Source of the DNA: Brachionus rotundiformis
Taxonomy: Eukaryota; Rotifera; Eurotatoria; Ploima; Brachionidae
NCBI GenBank assembly: GCA_016802295.1
Contig: JAESIW010000118.1
Span: 1,267,928-1,331,927, forward strand
Direction: 5' to 3'
Length of the DNA: 64,000 nt
Both the position numbers and the translations under genes were made by a program. Position 1 is the stretch's first letter. Each line of letters opens with the position of its first letter. Positions 11,987 to 22,182 of the stretch are shown piece by piece. The notes under the pieces are model-generated. The model was given only the letters and a program-made list of their open reading frames with translations. It searched no databases and was not told the origin of the DNA.

Positions 11987-14665
11987 TTATGGACAATTGC
12001 ATGTTTTTGGACACAAAGGTTTTAAATCTTTATCAAGGCAAACGAACTTGGGTTCAGCAATTTTGCAATCTTGTGGATCATCAGGAAGAGATGGACAATC
12101 AAGAGTGGAACAATCTTTCCCACTGTAACCATTTGAGCAGATACATTTACACGAAGCTGGATCGAAATTGCCTCCATTTTGACAAGTAATAGGTGTACAA
12201 GGCTTTATAAAAATGAGAAAGATAAATAAATTTCTATCTAATGAATTTAATCAAAATTTACAACTTGTTCTTTACACAAACAAAGCTTTGGGCAAAAACT
12301 TTTAAAAGCATCATCAAAGCAAAAAGAATCATCGCAACCTGCTGGATCATCAGGAAGAGAGGCGCAATCAGGACCTGTAGAACAATCGTCTCCGCTGAAA
12401 CCAGTTAAGCAGGTACATTTACACGAAGCTGGATCGAAGTTGCCTCCATTTTGACAAGTAATTGGTGTACAAGTCTAAAATGGAAAAAATAATAGTTAAT
12501 TCGTGAAAATAAGAAGAAATTAGAAATTTAAAAAATCTAAAAATCTTGTTATAAATTCTTACATTTTGATTTGCACATTTACATGTGATTGGATCGAAAA
12601 TAGCATTATTTTGACAGGGAATCGGTGTACAAGGCTTAATAAAAATTAGTAAGATTAATAGATTTATATCTAATGAATTTAATGAATAGATAACGGTTGG
12701 TAAAAGATCAAAAATAAAAAATTACTGTTTGGTCTTTACACAAACAAAGCTTTGGGCAAAAACTTTTAAAAGCATCATCAAAGCAAAAAGAATCATCGCA
12801 ACCTGCTGGATCATCAGGAAGAGAGGCGCAATCAGGACCTGTAGAACAATCGTCTCCGCTGAAACCAGTTAAGCAGGTACATTTACACGAAGCTGGATCG
12901 AAGTTGCCTCCATTTTGACAAGTAATTGGTGTACAAGTCTAAAATGGAAAAAAATTATACGGTAAGAATTAAGAATTAAGTAGAATAAAAAAAAGTAGGA
13001 AAAAATAATTTTAAAAGTAAGAATTTTTTTTACTTTCTGGTTAGGACATATGCATGTTTTAGGACATAAAGGTTTTAGATCAGTATCATTGCAAATTTTA
13101 TCCAATGAAGAACTCTGACAAATTAAAGGATCATCAGGAAGAGAGGCGCAATCAGGAATAATGGAACAATCATCTCCGCTAAAACCAGTCAAACAACTAC
13201 ATTTACATGAAGCTGGATCGAAAATGCCACTATTTTGACAAATGATTTGTATGCAAGTCTAAATTAAAAAAAGAAAGTATTAATAAATTAAATTAATAAT
13301 TCTATCTACTGTTCCTGTTGTAGTGGTTGTAGCTGGTTCTACTGTTCCTGTTGTAGTAGTTGTTGTAGCTGGTTCTACTGTTCCTGTTGTAGTAGTTGTT
13401 GTAGCTGGTTCTACTGTTCCTGTTGTAGTAGTTGTTGTAGCTGGTTCTACTGTTCCTGTTGTAGTAGTTGTTGTAGCTGGTTCTACTGTTNNNNNNNNNN
13501 NNNNNNNNNNNNNNNNNNNNNNAATTCTCCTAGCTATAGGAATAGAGTGCGCCTTTAAATTTAGCAAAAGTGTCTAATCTTCAAGTAATTAAAAAGAGCG
13601 CTAATGTTTACCTGTTGTTATTATTCTTGTTTTTAGCTATTTAAATACTCAGCCCTTTTAATAAAATAATGTTGTAGTGGTTGTAGCTGGTTCTACTGTT
13701 CCTGTTGTAGTAGTGGTTGTAGTAGTAGTTGTGGTGTTCTTATCGCAATTTTTACATAACTTGGGACAATAATATTTTATTTGGTCATTCAAACAATAGT
13801 CAATTGGATAATCATAACAGTTTTTAGGATCATCAATTGTGCAATTAACTATCTCGCATCTTTCTCCTAGGTAGTTCGGATAACATTCGCATGTGCATGT
13901 GTTTTGATTCACTTGTCCTCCGTTTTCACATTTTTTTTCACATTTTTTCTGCGTTGTAGTTTCAAAAGTGGTCGTTGTTGTATCTAAAGGAATAGTTGTA
14001 ATGCATGTTTTACATAATTGTGGACAATAATATTTTATCGCATCAAATGAACAAAAGTCAAACGTGTAACTTAAACATTGATCTGGCTCGCTTTTTGTAC
14101 AATCTAAAATTTCACATTTGTCTCCATTATAGTTTATGGAACAATCACATTTGCATGTTTTATTATTAAATAAGCCACCATTTACACATTGTACTTCATT
14201 ACACTCTTTTTTTTCACATAACTCTCCAGTAAAACCAGATAGACATTCACATTTGCATCCCGTTTTATTAAAAGTTCCATTATTAAAACACCTATCATAT
14301 CCACAAATACAAGTTTCTTTCTTGCACATTCCAGGACAGTATTCTTTGATGTCTGGAACGCTGCACAGATCTGGTGATAGGTTTATTCCGCATTCGCTTG
14401 CTTGTTGGCTGCAATTATACCTCTCGCAATAATCACCTTATTAAATTTTGATAATTACATTTTCTATAAAAAAAACTTATTATTTACCATAATATCCCTG
14501 AAAGCCTTTAATTAAAATAAATATTATAAAAATTTAAATTTAAAAATTAAATTTTATTTTACATTGGCACTTTCCATTTTCTAGCTTTCCACCATGCCAG
14601 CACTCTTGAACGATTTGACCAGCTGAATAAGCGATCAGAAAAACAGCTAAGATTAAAATTTTCAT
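11987..14665 (-). CDS. Secreted tandem EGF-ShKT protein with Thr-rich repeat; model interrupted by assembly gap
   Basis: Minus-strand gene. Exon 1 is 14563-14665 (MKILILAVFLIAYSAGQ, a signal peptide), exon 2 is an 18-nt microexon (14488-14505), and exon 3 starts at 14436 and encodes EGF-like and ShKT-like pairs ending in a Thr-rich array of GTVEPATTTTTT units. Downstream exons are 13034-13258, 12726-12938, 12563-12634, 12265-12474 and 11987-12202, all in phase 0 and each carrying an EGF-like half (TCTPITCQNGGNFDPASCKC) followed by a ShKT-like half (PDDPAGCDDSFC ... FCPKLCLC). The 12563-12634 exon keeps only the first half. The array is split by 32 Ns (13491-13522) and by unrelated sequence at 13523-13667 that introduces a stop, so whether this is one gene as drawn depends on resolving the gap. 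Product presumably extracellular; function unknown. Confidence 0.65.
12201..12940. repeat. Duplicated exon-intron block (about 460-nt offset)
   Basis: The stretches about 12203-12475 and 12636-12939 are near copies that include intron sequence, for example the shared run tctaatgaatttaat and the exon bodies 12265-12474 and 12726-12938. Non-coding sequence is conserved as well as exon sequence, so this is a recent tandem segmental duplication rather than selection on the protein. Confidence 0.8.
13310..13490. repeat. 36-bp coding minisatellite (GTVEPATTTTTT), left part
   Basis: About five near-perfect 36-bp units, read on the minus strand as a 12-residue GTVEPATTTTTT repeat. The array runs into the N gap; more units appear at about 13668-13720 on the other side. 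The last codon before the intron donor is at 13310. Confidence 0.9.
13491..13522. other. Assembly gap (32 N)
   Basis: Run of N inside the 36-bp array. Its true length is unknown because tandem repeats collapse in assembly. Confidence 0.99.
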
Positions 14666-15575
14666 TTGAAATTTTATTTTATTTTTTTAAATACGTGGTT
14701 CCAATTTTTTCTTGTCGAATTAAATAGATAATCGTTCTAAGGTAGAATAAAAATGCAAATAGATAAGAATATTTATTTAATAAACAAGCATGTTTCAAAT
14801 TTAATTTGATCCTAATAAATCAAGAGAAATAAAAAAAATCATGATTAAATATCAAAGATTAAGCAATCTCTTAAAATTTCATGAATCAATAACTTTATTG
14901 TCAAAAATTTATTAAATATTTATTTTAATTTAATCCATTTGGGGAATATAAAAATTATGGCTCATGATTTTTTTATATTTCAAATTCCAAGTTAAGACAA
15001 TAGACGAGTTTCGAAGATAAATAAGTAAAGATTGTTGTAACAATTTTATTCAAATATTTATATTTTAACTAATATAAAATTTTTCGATACTTTGAAAAAT
15101 TTATATCATATTTTTGTTCTTTTTTAAAAAATTCAAACTTTATAAAGCTAATTTAGAATATTTTTTTTTACCTTGTTATTCTAATAAAATTTATGTTATA
15201 TTTAACAAAACTTAACTTAAAGTCAATATCAATATTAATTGTTTTATAATCGTCAAATGCTATAATTTTTATAGAATCAAAAATTATAAAAGATGAAAAT
15301 TAAAAGTTTAAGAAAGAATTAATCTTCTAAATTGTAATACTATGATTTATTTATAAATGTATAAGTTTTAATTAAATTTTATTATCATTTTTGAAAAGAA
15401 TTAAAAATTAGAATTTTGGTTCATTATATTGTAACTAAAAAATAATAAAACTTGATAAAAACATTAATAAGCAATTAAAAAGACTTGGCATAGAAAAAAA
15501 CCCTTAAATCACAAAATAAATATTAAAAATATATCCTATAAAAAATATGACAAGTAATATTTTAAAAGAAAAAAT
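14666..15575. other. Intergenic region
   Basis: AT-rich, stops in all frames; no feature recognised between two same-strand EGF/ShKT genes. Confidence 0.5.
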
Positions 15576-17794
15576 CTAGCATTTATTACAAAGTTTAGGA
15601 CAAAACTGTGATATCAGAGGAATGTCACAATTTTGTCCAGCACAAATGTCGGGATCCTTGGAGCAAACGTGTTTATCACAAAATTCTCCCGTAAATAATG
15701 GTAAGCAGTCACAAGAACAGTTTTTGGTGTTCAAAATTCCGGCATTACCACAATCAATATCACAATCAAAAATGGTTGAAAATTCATTTTGATAAGTGAA
15801 ATCTGTGTTTTGTGAAAAAAAGTTATTTAAATCTGATGTGTCTGAAAATAGACCTGAACTTGATTCTGAACTGATCGTATCCCAGTAATCAGAAGTCTTA
15901 AATTGAAAATCTGTGACTGTAGTATCATCAGAAGAGCTAAATGTATCCTGATTAGTCACTGAACTAACTGGATCATTTGTTGCTGAATTAGATATTGTTC
16001 CTTGGGAAATATTGGTATCACCAGTTACAGAACCAGTTACATCTGTGTTTGATGGTATTTTTGTATCCTGATTAGTCACTGAACTAACTGGAACATTTGT
16101 TGCTGAATTAGATATTGTTCCTTGGGAAATATTGGTATCACCAGTTACAGAACCAGTTACATCTGTGTTTGATGGTATTTTTGTATCCTGATTAGTCACT
16201 GAACTAACTGGAACATTTGTTGCTGAATTAGATATTGTTCCTTGGGAAATATTGGTATCACCAGTTACAGAACCAGTTACATCTGTGTTTGATGGTATTT
16301 TTGTATCCTGATTAGTCACTGAACTAACTGGAACATTTGTTGCTGAATTAGATATTGTTCCTTGGGAAATATTGGTATCACCAGTTACAGAACCAGTTAC
16401 ATCTGTGTTTGATGGTATTTTTGTATCCTGATTAGTCACTGAACTAACTGGAACATTTGTTGCTGAATTAGATATTGTTCCTTGGGAAATATTGGTATCA
16501 CCAGTTACAGAACCAGTTACATCTGTGTTTGATGGTATTTTTGTATCCTGATTAGTCACTGAACTAACTGGAACATTTGTTGCTGAATTAGATATTGTTC
16601 CTTGGGAAATATTGGTATCACCAGTTACAGAACCAGTTACATCTGTGTTTGATGGTATTTTTGTATCCTGATTAGTCACTGAACTAACTGGAACATTTGT
16701 TGCTGAATTAGATATTGTTCCTTGGGAAACATTGGTATCTCCAGTTACAGAACCAGTTACATCTGTGTTTGATGGTATTTTTGTATCCTGATTAGTCACT
16801 GAACTAACTGGAACATTTGTTGCTGAATTAGATATTGTTACAGAATCAGTTACATCATTTATTTCTGAACTTGTTATTTTTGTTTGTCCTGTTGTAGCAT
16901 CGTAATATTGAAAAGTACTGTTTGTATCTATTACTGTACCATTTTGATCTTGATTGCATCTTCCACACAATCTTGGACAGTAATCCCTAATTTTTGGTAT
17001 GCTACATTTATCTACGTTATCACATACATTTACTGGTTCTTCATCACATATTAATGTTTCACATATTTTTCCCGTTGTTGATTTTAGACAATCACATTCA
17101 CATGTTTCTTTATTCCATTCACCTGAGTTTAAACATTCAAACTCATCACTACATGTTTTGTTACCAATTATTTCTGGACATTTAAAACATAAATGTGGAC
17201 AATAATGCGCTATTTCTGGTATTGAACAATAATCTATTGTATATGGCCAACAAATATCAGAATCTGGTATTTCACAAGATAAATTTTCACATTTTTTTCC
17301 AACATAATTTGGATAGCAATCACATTCACAGGTATCTTGATTGATAACTCCCATATTCTCACATATATTGGAACATTTTTTTGTTTTTTCACAAATCATC
17401 CCTTCAAACCCGTCAGGGCATTGGCAGCTACAATTTTCTTTATTAAATGTCCCATTATTTATGCATCCACTGTAGCCACATTTACAAATTTCTGGATTGC
17501 ACATTAGTGGACAGTAGTTTTTTATTTCACCAAAAGAACATAAGTCTTGTGTTAAACTAATTCCACACGATTCGGCTTGAGTGCTACAATCAATAAATTC
17601 ACAGTAATCGCCAGAGTAACCCAGATAGCCTTATGGATAATTTAGAATTAGAATAAATTTAGTTTTTAAAAAACATTACATTCACATTGACATAAATCTG
17701 ATCTAAAAAATCCGCCATTTAGGCATTCCTTGGTAACACAGTCACTTTTTGTTTGAGATAAAAAAGCTAAAACAGATATAATTTTAAAAAACAT
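15576..17794 (-). CDS. Secreted EGF-ShKT protein with 40-residue Ser/Thr-rich tandem repeats
   Basis: Two exons (17680-17794 and 15576-17629) join in frame to 722 residues. Exon 1 supplies a signal peptide (MFFKIISVLAFLSQTKS). Exon 2 resumes in a Cys-rich part with several EGF-like units (CINNGTFNKENCSCQC ...; CENMGVINQDTCECDC) alternating with ShKT-like units ending in CPHLCFKC and CPRLCGRC. A middle part of about eight 40-residue repeats (core ISNSATNVPVSSVTNQDTK) is rich in Ser, Thr and Asn, and a final EGF/ShKT pair ends CPKLCNKC. The repeat section is a likely O-glycosylated, mucin-like stalk (inference). The ordering matches the gene at 11987-14665, including the intron position and phase after the first EGF-like half, so they are tandem paralogues. 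Function unknown. Confidence 0.82.
15942..16839. repeat. 120-bp coding minisatellite, about 7.5 copies
   Basis: Near-identical 120-bp units start at 15961, 16081, 16201, 16321, 16441, 16561, 16681 and (partial) 16801. Copies differ at only a few bases: one Val-to-Asp change in the first-listed unit and a few differences near 16729-16740. The period is a multiple of three, so the frame is kept. The homogeneity implies recent unequal exchange or replication slippage. Confidence 0.97.
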
Positions 17795-18140
17795 TTTAAT
17801 TCAAAATTAATAATTTTTATTTTGTCTTGACATTTTGATTTTTATACTTGAATTAAAAAACTTGTTTTTTTGCTACAGATGTTTCAATGTCACGTAATAT
17901 AAATAATTATCTTAAAGCGAAAAAAAAATTAAAATAAAACTTTAGAATTTTATAAATATTTACAAAAAAAAAATAATTTTAATCCTTTTTTTTAGTATTA
18001 GATAGGATACTAAATGATTTATTTAAAAAGAATAATAAAAAATTTTTTTCTCCTGAATTCAATAAAGACAATTTATTTATTTTTATGTAATCAAAAAAAA
18101 ACTTGAACCAAAGTTTAGAGATTAAAATCAAGCAAAATAA
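17795..18140. other. Intergenic region
   Basis: Short AT-rich spacer between two minus-strand genes; nothing recognised. Confidence 0.5.
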
Positions 18141-18620
18141 TTAAATTTTCCTATTAAGATATGTATTTTGTGCCTGTAAAGCCGCATAATATTTGCTTGG
18201 ATTTGTTCTTCTGAGTATACGATGGTAAATTGCGCGGAATTTACAATTATTCGCAGTGGAACTTGAGTCTTTGTAACCAAAAAACTGGACACAGTCATGG
18301 TTTAAATTCAAATCATTCAAATTAAATTCTTCCAAATAGGTTAGATCAACCAAACATTTGAATCTATGACTAGATATTTCTTCACTTAGATCGATATTTG
18401 CTTCATCTAATTCCGTAAACTCTAGTCCATTTTGTTTCAGAAACTTATTTGGAATAATTGTCTCGATGCTTTCTTCACTGAATATTACCATTTGTTTTCC
18501 ATCATTAAGTTCACTATCTAAATCAACTTTTCCAGTTATTCTAACCAATCTTCTGTCTACACTCTTCATTAAACATAATTCAGACAACTTTAAGTTAAAG
18601 ATTAAGTCTTGGTTAGACAT
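18141..18620 (-). CDS. Hypothetical protein, possibly OB-fold
   Basis: Single-exon frame of 159 residues with ATG at 18620, lying 93 nt downstream of the enolase-phosphatase stop on the same strand. No signal peptide or membrane segment. A strand-rich stretch (LCLMKSVDRRLVRITGKVDL) resembles the first strands of small OB-fold proteins such as TEN1, but I cannot assign a family with confidence. A C-terminal basic segment (FRAIYHRILRRTNPSKY) follows. Codon use and lack of internal stops look like a real gene. Function not recognised. Confidence 0.6.
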   Translation of the reverse strand: MSNQDLIFNLKLSELCLMKSVDRRLVRITGKVDLDSELNDGKQMVIFSEESIETIIPNKFLKQNGLEFTELDEANIDLSEEISSHRFKCLVDLTYLEEFNLNDLNLNHDCVQFFGYKDSSSTANNCKFRAIYHRILRRTNPSKYYAALQAQNTYLNRKI

Positions 18621-18713
18621 TTAGTATTAAATTCAAAATTTAAATATAAATTAAATTCTATTTTTATGATAAACATATAACTGTCTTTAATTAAAATTTT
18701 TATTTTTCATCAT

Positions 18714-19644
18714 TTAAAATTCAATTTGGTCAAAAGAACTGACATAATCAAAAGTTTTGGTTTCTTTATCAGGATTATCTTCTCTTCTCAAAAGACAAAC
18801 ATCAACACCTGCTTGGGAAGCGGCATCAGCTTCTCGAATTAGATCAGTCAGAAATAAAACTTGTTCACTTGTTTTTCCAAGTAAATTTAAGATATTCAAA
18901 TAGCTACCAGATTCGACTTTAAGTCCAACATTTGTATCAAAATGACCAGAAAAATACTGAAAACAAAAATTGTCTTTAAAAAAACTAAAAAACCTAAGTA
19001 TTTTACTTTTAATAAATTTCCTTTATCTGAATAACCAAACAAAAGTTTCTGCGCTTCTACCGAGCCAGAAGAATAAATATAGATTTTGAGCCCTTTCGAT
19101 AGCCATCTATCAAAAGCCGGAACAACATCGTCATAAACACTTTATTTTTTAGATTAATTAAACCCAAAAAAAAATTTTTTTAATTTTTACTGTCCCTTGA
19201 CTGTACCATTCTTGTACGCAAATTGCCACATATGACCCTGTAGTTGCTTTAGAGGCTTGGCTTTTCTATCTTGGTCCATTTGCCATTTAATATTAGCTAC
19301 CGCCGATTTAATCATCTCTGGTTTATTGCCAAAATCTTCTACTATTTGAGGAACTTGGTCACCTAGGGACACTAAATCGGATTTTGACTGATCAATCAGC
19401 ATCATAAGATCTTCTCTACATTGGTCAGTATCAAAATTTTCATTCAAATAACTTTCAAGATTTGTTCTAATATAGGGAAACAAAACTTCCTTTTGGAAAT
19501 TTTTTTTTTTAATTTAAAAAAATTGTCTCATTATACAAATTTTTTTTTGTTATTTACTTTAACAAAACTAATGGACGTGGTTGTACCTTCGATATCAGTT
19601 AAGATAGTATCAACAGTTTCTCTAATTTTATATTTTAGACTCAT
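18714..19644 (-). CDS. ENOPH1: Enolase-phosphatase E1 (methionine salvage)
   Basis: Four exons (19558-19644, 19191-19489, 19007-19139, 18714-18956) join in frame to 253 residues, close to the usual ~260. The HAD-type nucleophile motif is TDIEGTTTSISFV near residue 16. Further conserved blocks are VYDDVVPAF, IYIYSSGSVEAQKLLFGYS, GLKVESGSY and FLTDLIREADAA. The enzyme carries out the enolisation and dephosphorylation of 2,3-diketo-5-methylthiopentyl-1-phosphate in the cytosolic methionine salvage pathway. All expected active-site blocks are present, so it should be active. It sits 149 nt downstream of the SMIM12-like gene and 93 nt upstream of the small unknown gene, all on the minus strand. 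Confidence 0.95.
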
Positions 19645-19793
19645 TTAATCTAAATTAATTTAATCAAATTTTAAAATCAAACAAAAATTATTTTTTCCAA
19701 TTTCCAATTATATATGCCAAAAGCACAAGCTAATTACTTTTAAGAAAATTTATTTTTTTAATATTTTTAATTGACTTTAATCTCTAATAAATA

Positions 19794-20039
19794 CTATTTT
19801 AAGTTTTTTGGGTCATTTCGTTCAAATATATTTTTTGGTATAATTGTATGAGCTTGGCTTTCTGGGTTGTTCAGGAAGCGTTTTTCGCGTAGATCCTCAA
19901 TGCTATTTTCCAGATAAGGAGTTTTTTTATCTGTGATGGCACTTTCGAATGAATAGCCTATAAATCCGAGTACAACAGCGACCGGAAATGTAATTATCGG
20001 AGCGTATCTAGATACGACTCTCACTAAAATTTGATACAT
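19794..20039 (-). CDS. SMIM12: SMIM12-like small integral membrane protein
   Basis: Intronless 81-residue frame. The N-terminal block (RYAPIITFPVAVVLGFIGY) matches the conserved transmembrane segment of SMIM12 family proteins (YAPxxTFPVAxxxGxxGY), and the soluble tail keeps an acidic/basic region (SIEDLREKRFLNN) like the family. Single-pass membrane protein of uncertain molecular function. A perfect 6-bp inverted repeat with a 3-nt loop (20086-20100) lies just upstream of the ATG. Confidence 0.85.
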   Translation of the reverse strand: MYQILVRVVSRYAPIITFPVAVVLGFIGYSFESAITDKKTPYLENSIEDLREKRFLNNPESQAHTIIPKNIFERNDPKNLK

Positions 20040-20252
20040 CTAAATATTTTGGATAAATTTTTTGTACCATGTGTTTTGATAATATAATGACGCTGTCATT
20101 CGTCACTAATTATTCAAAGAATATTTACAAAAAAAGAATTTATTGATTAAAATTCTGAAAAAATTATATAAAAAATTATCTAATTTTGAGTACACTTAAT
20201 CAAAATAATTTTCCAAAAGAAAAATAACTTGATTTAATGGTTTAATTAGATT

Positions 20253-20328
20253 GGTAAAAAAAACATCAATCAAACATCTGCGTATTTTTAAATACAAATT
20301 TAGATGAAAGAAATCATAGACTTTCAAG
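20253..20328 (-). promoter_or_regulatory. Candidate SECIS element in the selenoprotein S 3' UTR
   Basis: Read on the minus strand about 160 nt after the stop codon: an ATGA quartet half (20314-20317), 12 nt, then AA at the start of an apical loop. The loop contains a perfect mini-stem GTATTT/AAATAC, then a return arm (AGATG pairs with CATCT) and TGAT (20265-20268). The order and the 12-nt ATGA-to-AA spacing fit a form-2 SECIS, but helix II has several U-U mismatches and helix I is weak, so this needs a covariance search. Confidence 0.45.
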
Positions 20329-20476
20329 AATCAGCTAAGCCATTGATCAATAGATAAATAGTTGATCTAAAATCAGGTTGTATTCTCAGTTGAAAATTAT
20401 TTTATTCCAAGTGTCTTTTAAAAAAAAATTAATAAAAAGTAAAATAAATTTTTATTTTGTTTTTAAATTACACTTA

Positions 20477-21259
20477 TTAACCTCATCCACTTCGAGGACC
20501 CGGGCGCCTACCTGGTCGAAAAGAGCATGATCCACCTGAACTGTTAGATCCCATTAATGGATTAAAATCTTTAAAATAATAATTAAAATTAATTAAAATA
20601 AATTCAGTAACTAATCTTACCATTATTTCTCAATCGAGACTTTTTTTGTAAATTGGAAGACCCAAGTCCTAAATTAGAAAGATCATCGCTGTACTTTGAA
20701 TCATTGCTCTTGGAACTAAGGCCTTTTTTCTGTCTTTCCCATTCTTCTAATTTTTTTTGAGACAATTCTTCTTCTTTCTATATTCAAACAAATAGATAAT
20801 TAAAATTTAATCTGATCAGATAAAAACCTTTTTTTTCTCTTCCAGGTATTTTCGCTTAGCATCTTCAAATGCTTCTTGTTGGCGACGCCTCGCTTCAGCT
20901 ATTCTGGCAGATTTTTCTAATTCTTCCTCTTCATTTTCTTCTAAAAGATTAGACTTTATTTACAGTTATTGGCGAATTTACTTTTGTGACCATATGAGGC
21001 AGCAAAGTTGGAAATATTTGGTTTAAAGCGCGAGTAAAGATAGTAGATAATCAAAAACCCAATTAGAATAAACCATCCATTAGACTCGATAAACGAAATA
21101 ACTTAATAACAGATAAAATATTTAAATTGATAATTGAAAAAGGTAAATTTTGTTACTTAGATTTATTTTTGAAATAATTAAAGAAAAAAGTCCAATTTGT
21201 GAACCAGCACTAAGAGGCTGGTCATCTTCGTCAACTGTTATGTGAACGTCGTCATCCAT
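20477..21259 (-). CDS. SELENOS: Selenoprotein S (VIMP) with in-frame selenocysteine TGA
   Basis: Five exons (21157-21259, 20982-21101, 20828-20940, 20621-20777, 20477-20568) give 194 residues, the family's normal size. A short N-terminus is followed by a transmembrane segment (WFILIGFLIIYYLYSRF), a charged coiled-coil (EARRRQQEAFEDAKRKYLEE) and a Gly/Arg-rich tail. The tail reads GGSCSFRPGRRPGPRSG, then TGA (20483-20485), GGT, TAA. In animal selenoprotein S the penultimate residue is selenocysteine followed by Gly, 14 residues after the redox-partner Cys; the same spacing holds here (Cys179, Sec193). The protein is an ER membrane component that recruits p97 and Derlins during ER-associated degradation. 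A normal gene finder would stop at the TGA and lose two residues. Confidence 0.93.
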
Positions 21260-22182
21260 TTCTTTCAATTAAATTCTTGAATTGGACATAAAACTTAGAT
21301 AATTTAGAATAAAATTACCTAAATTTAAACCACGTACACATAGATTTAAATGAATTTATAATTTAATATAAATGAAATATTTCAGTACAAAAGTTAATTT
21401 TACTTTAATTAGAAAAAAAAAGCGAATTTTTCTTAATCTTTTTTGATTAATTAATTTAAAATTAATTCTAAAAATAAGAAATATCAACATATTGATTAGA
21501 AAAATTAAAAATAGAGTTTTCTTTTAATTATGTGGCTTTTCATGTCCCATTTTGATCCCTATTTCTTAAAGAACCAATATTCTGCTGTTAATAACTAAAA
21601 AAATTAAGTCGATTTGATTTAAAATGAAATGAACATTTTTCTAGATTTAGAAAATTGGTTTTGCCAAAAGAATAGAACAAAAATTTAACAGATTTGGTAA
21701 TATATTTTAAAAGTTAAGTAATGTAAACGCAACATGGTGCATCATTTATCTTTGCAGTAATGTACCAAATTTCGCAAAAATCGTTAGAAAAATATTCAGG
21801 AGATTGAAATATTTCTTGCCTAAAAATTACCATTCTTGGCTTTAAATTCGAAGTATATATCCTTCAAGGCTTTAACACAGAATTTTATTTTTTGAAGTAG
21901 AAAAATATATTTTCTTTTACCAACGAATTGAAAAAAAATTGACACAAGACCCAATTTTTTTGAGTAAAAAAAGTTAGCTGATAATTAAGAAATGGTCTTT
22001 TTTCTTTAATGGTCTTATGACATTATTTTTTCCATAATAAACCAGGACAAAATTTAAATCAAATATAGTCTTAATTTACGTAGCAATTTAAAATATATCA
22101 TGTGATTTATTTATCTTAAATAATTTCTTAATAATTTCTTAATAAACTCTTTAAAAAAATGTAACTATTAATAAAATATAAA
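21260..22182. other. Intergenic region between divergent genes
   Basis: Shared upstream region of selenoprotein S (minus) and the GH31 gene (plus). AT-rich, no exon seen. Confidence 0.5.

Noticed and set aside
11938..12189. Plus-strand 83-residue frame
   Set aside because: Antisense of the last EGF/ShKT exon, whose minus-strand reading has the conserved cysteine spacing.
13323..13577. Val-rich plus-strand frame
   Set aside because: Reverse reading of the 36-bp Thr-rich array, running into N bases.
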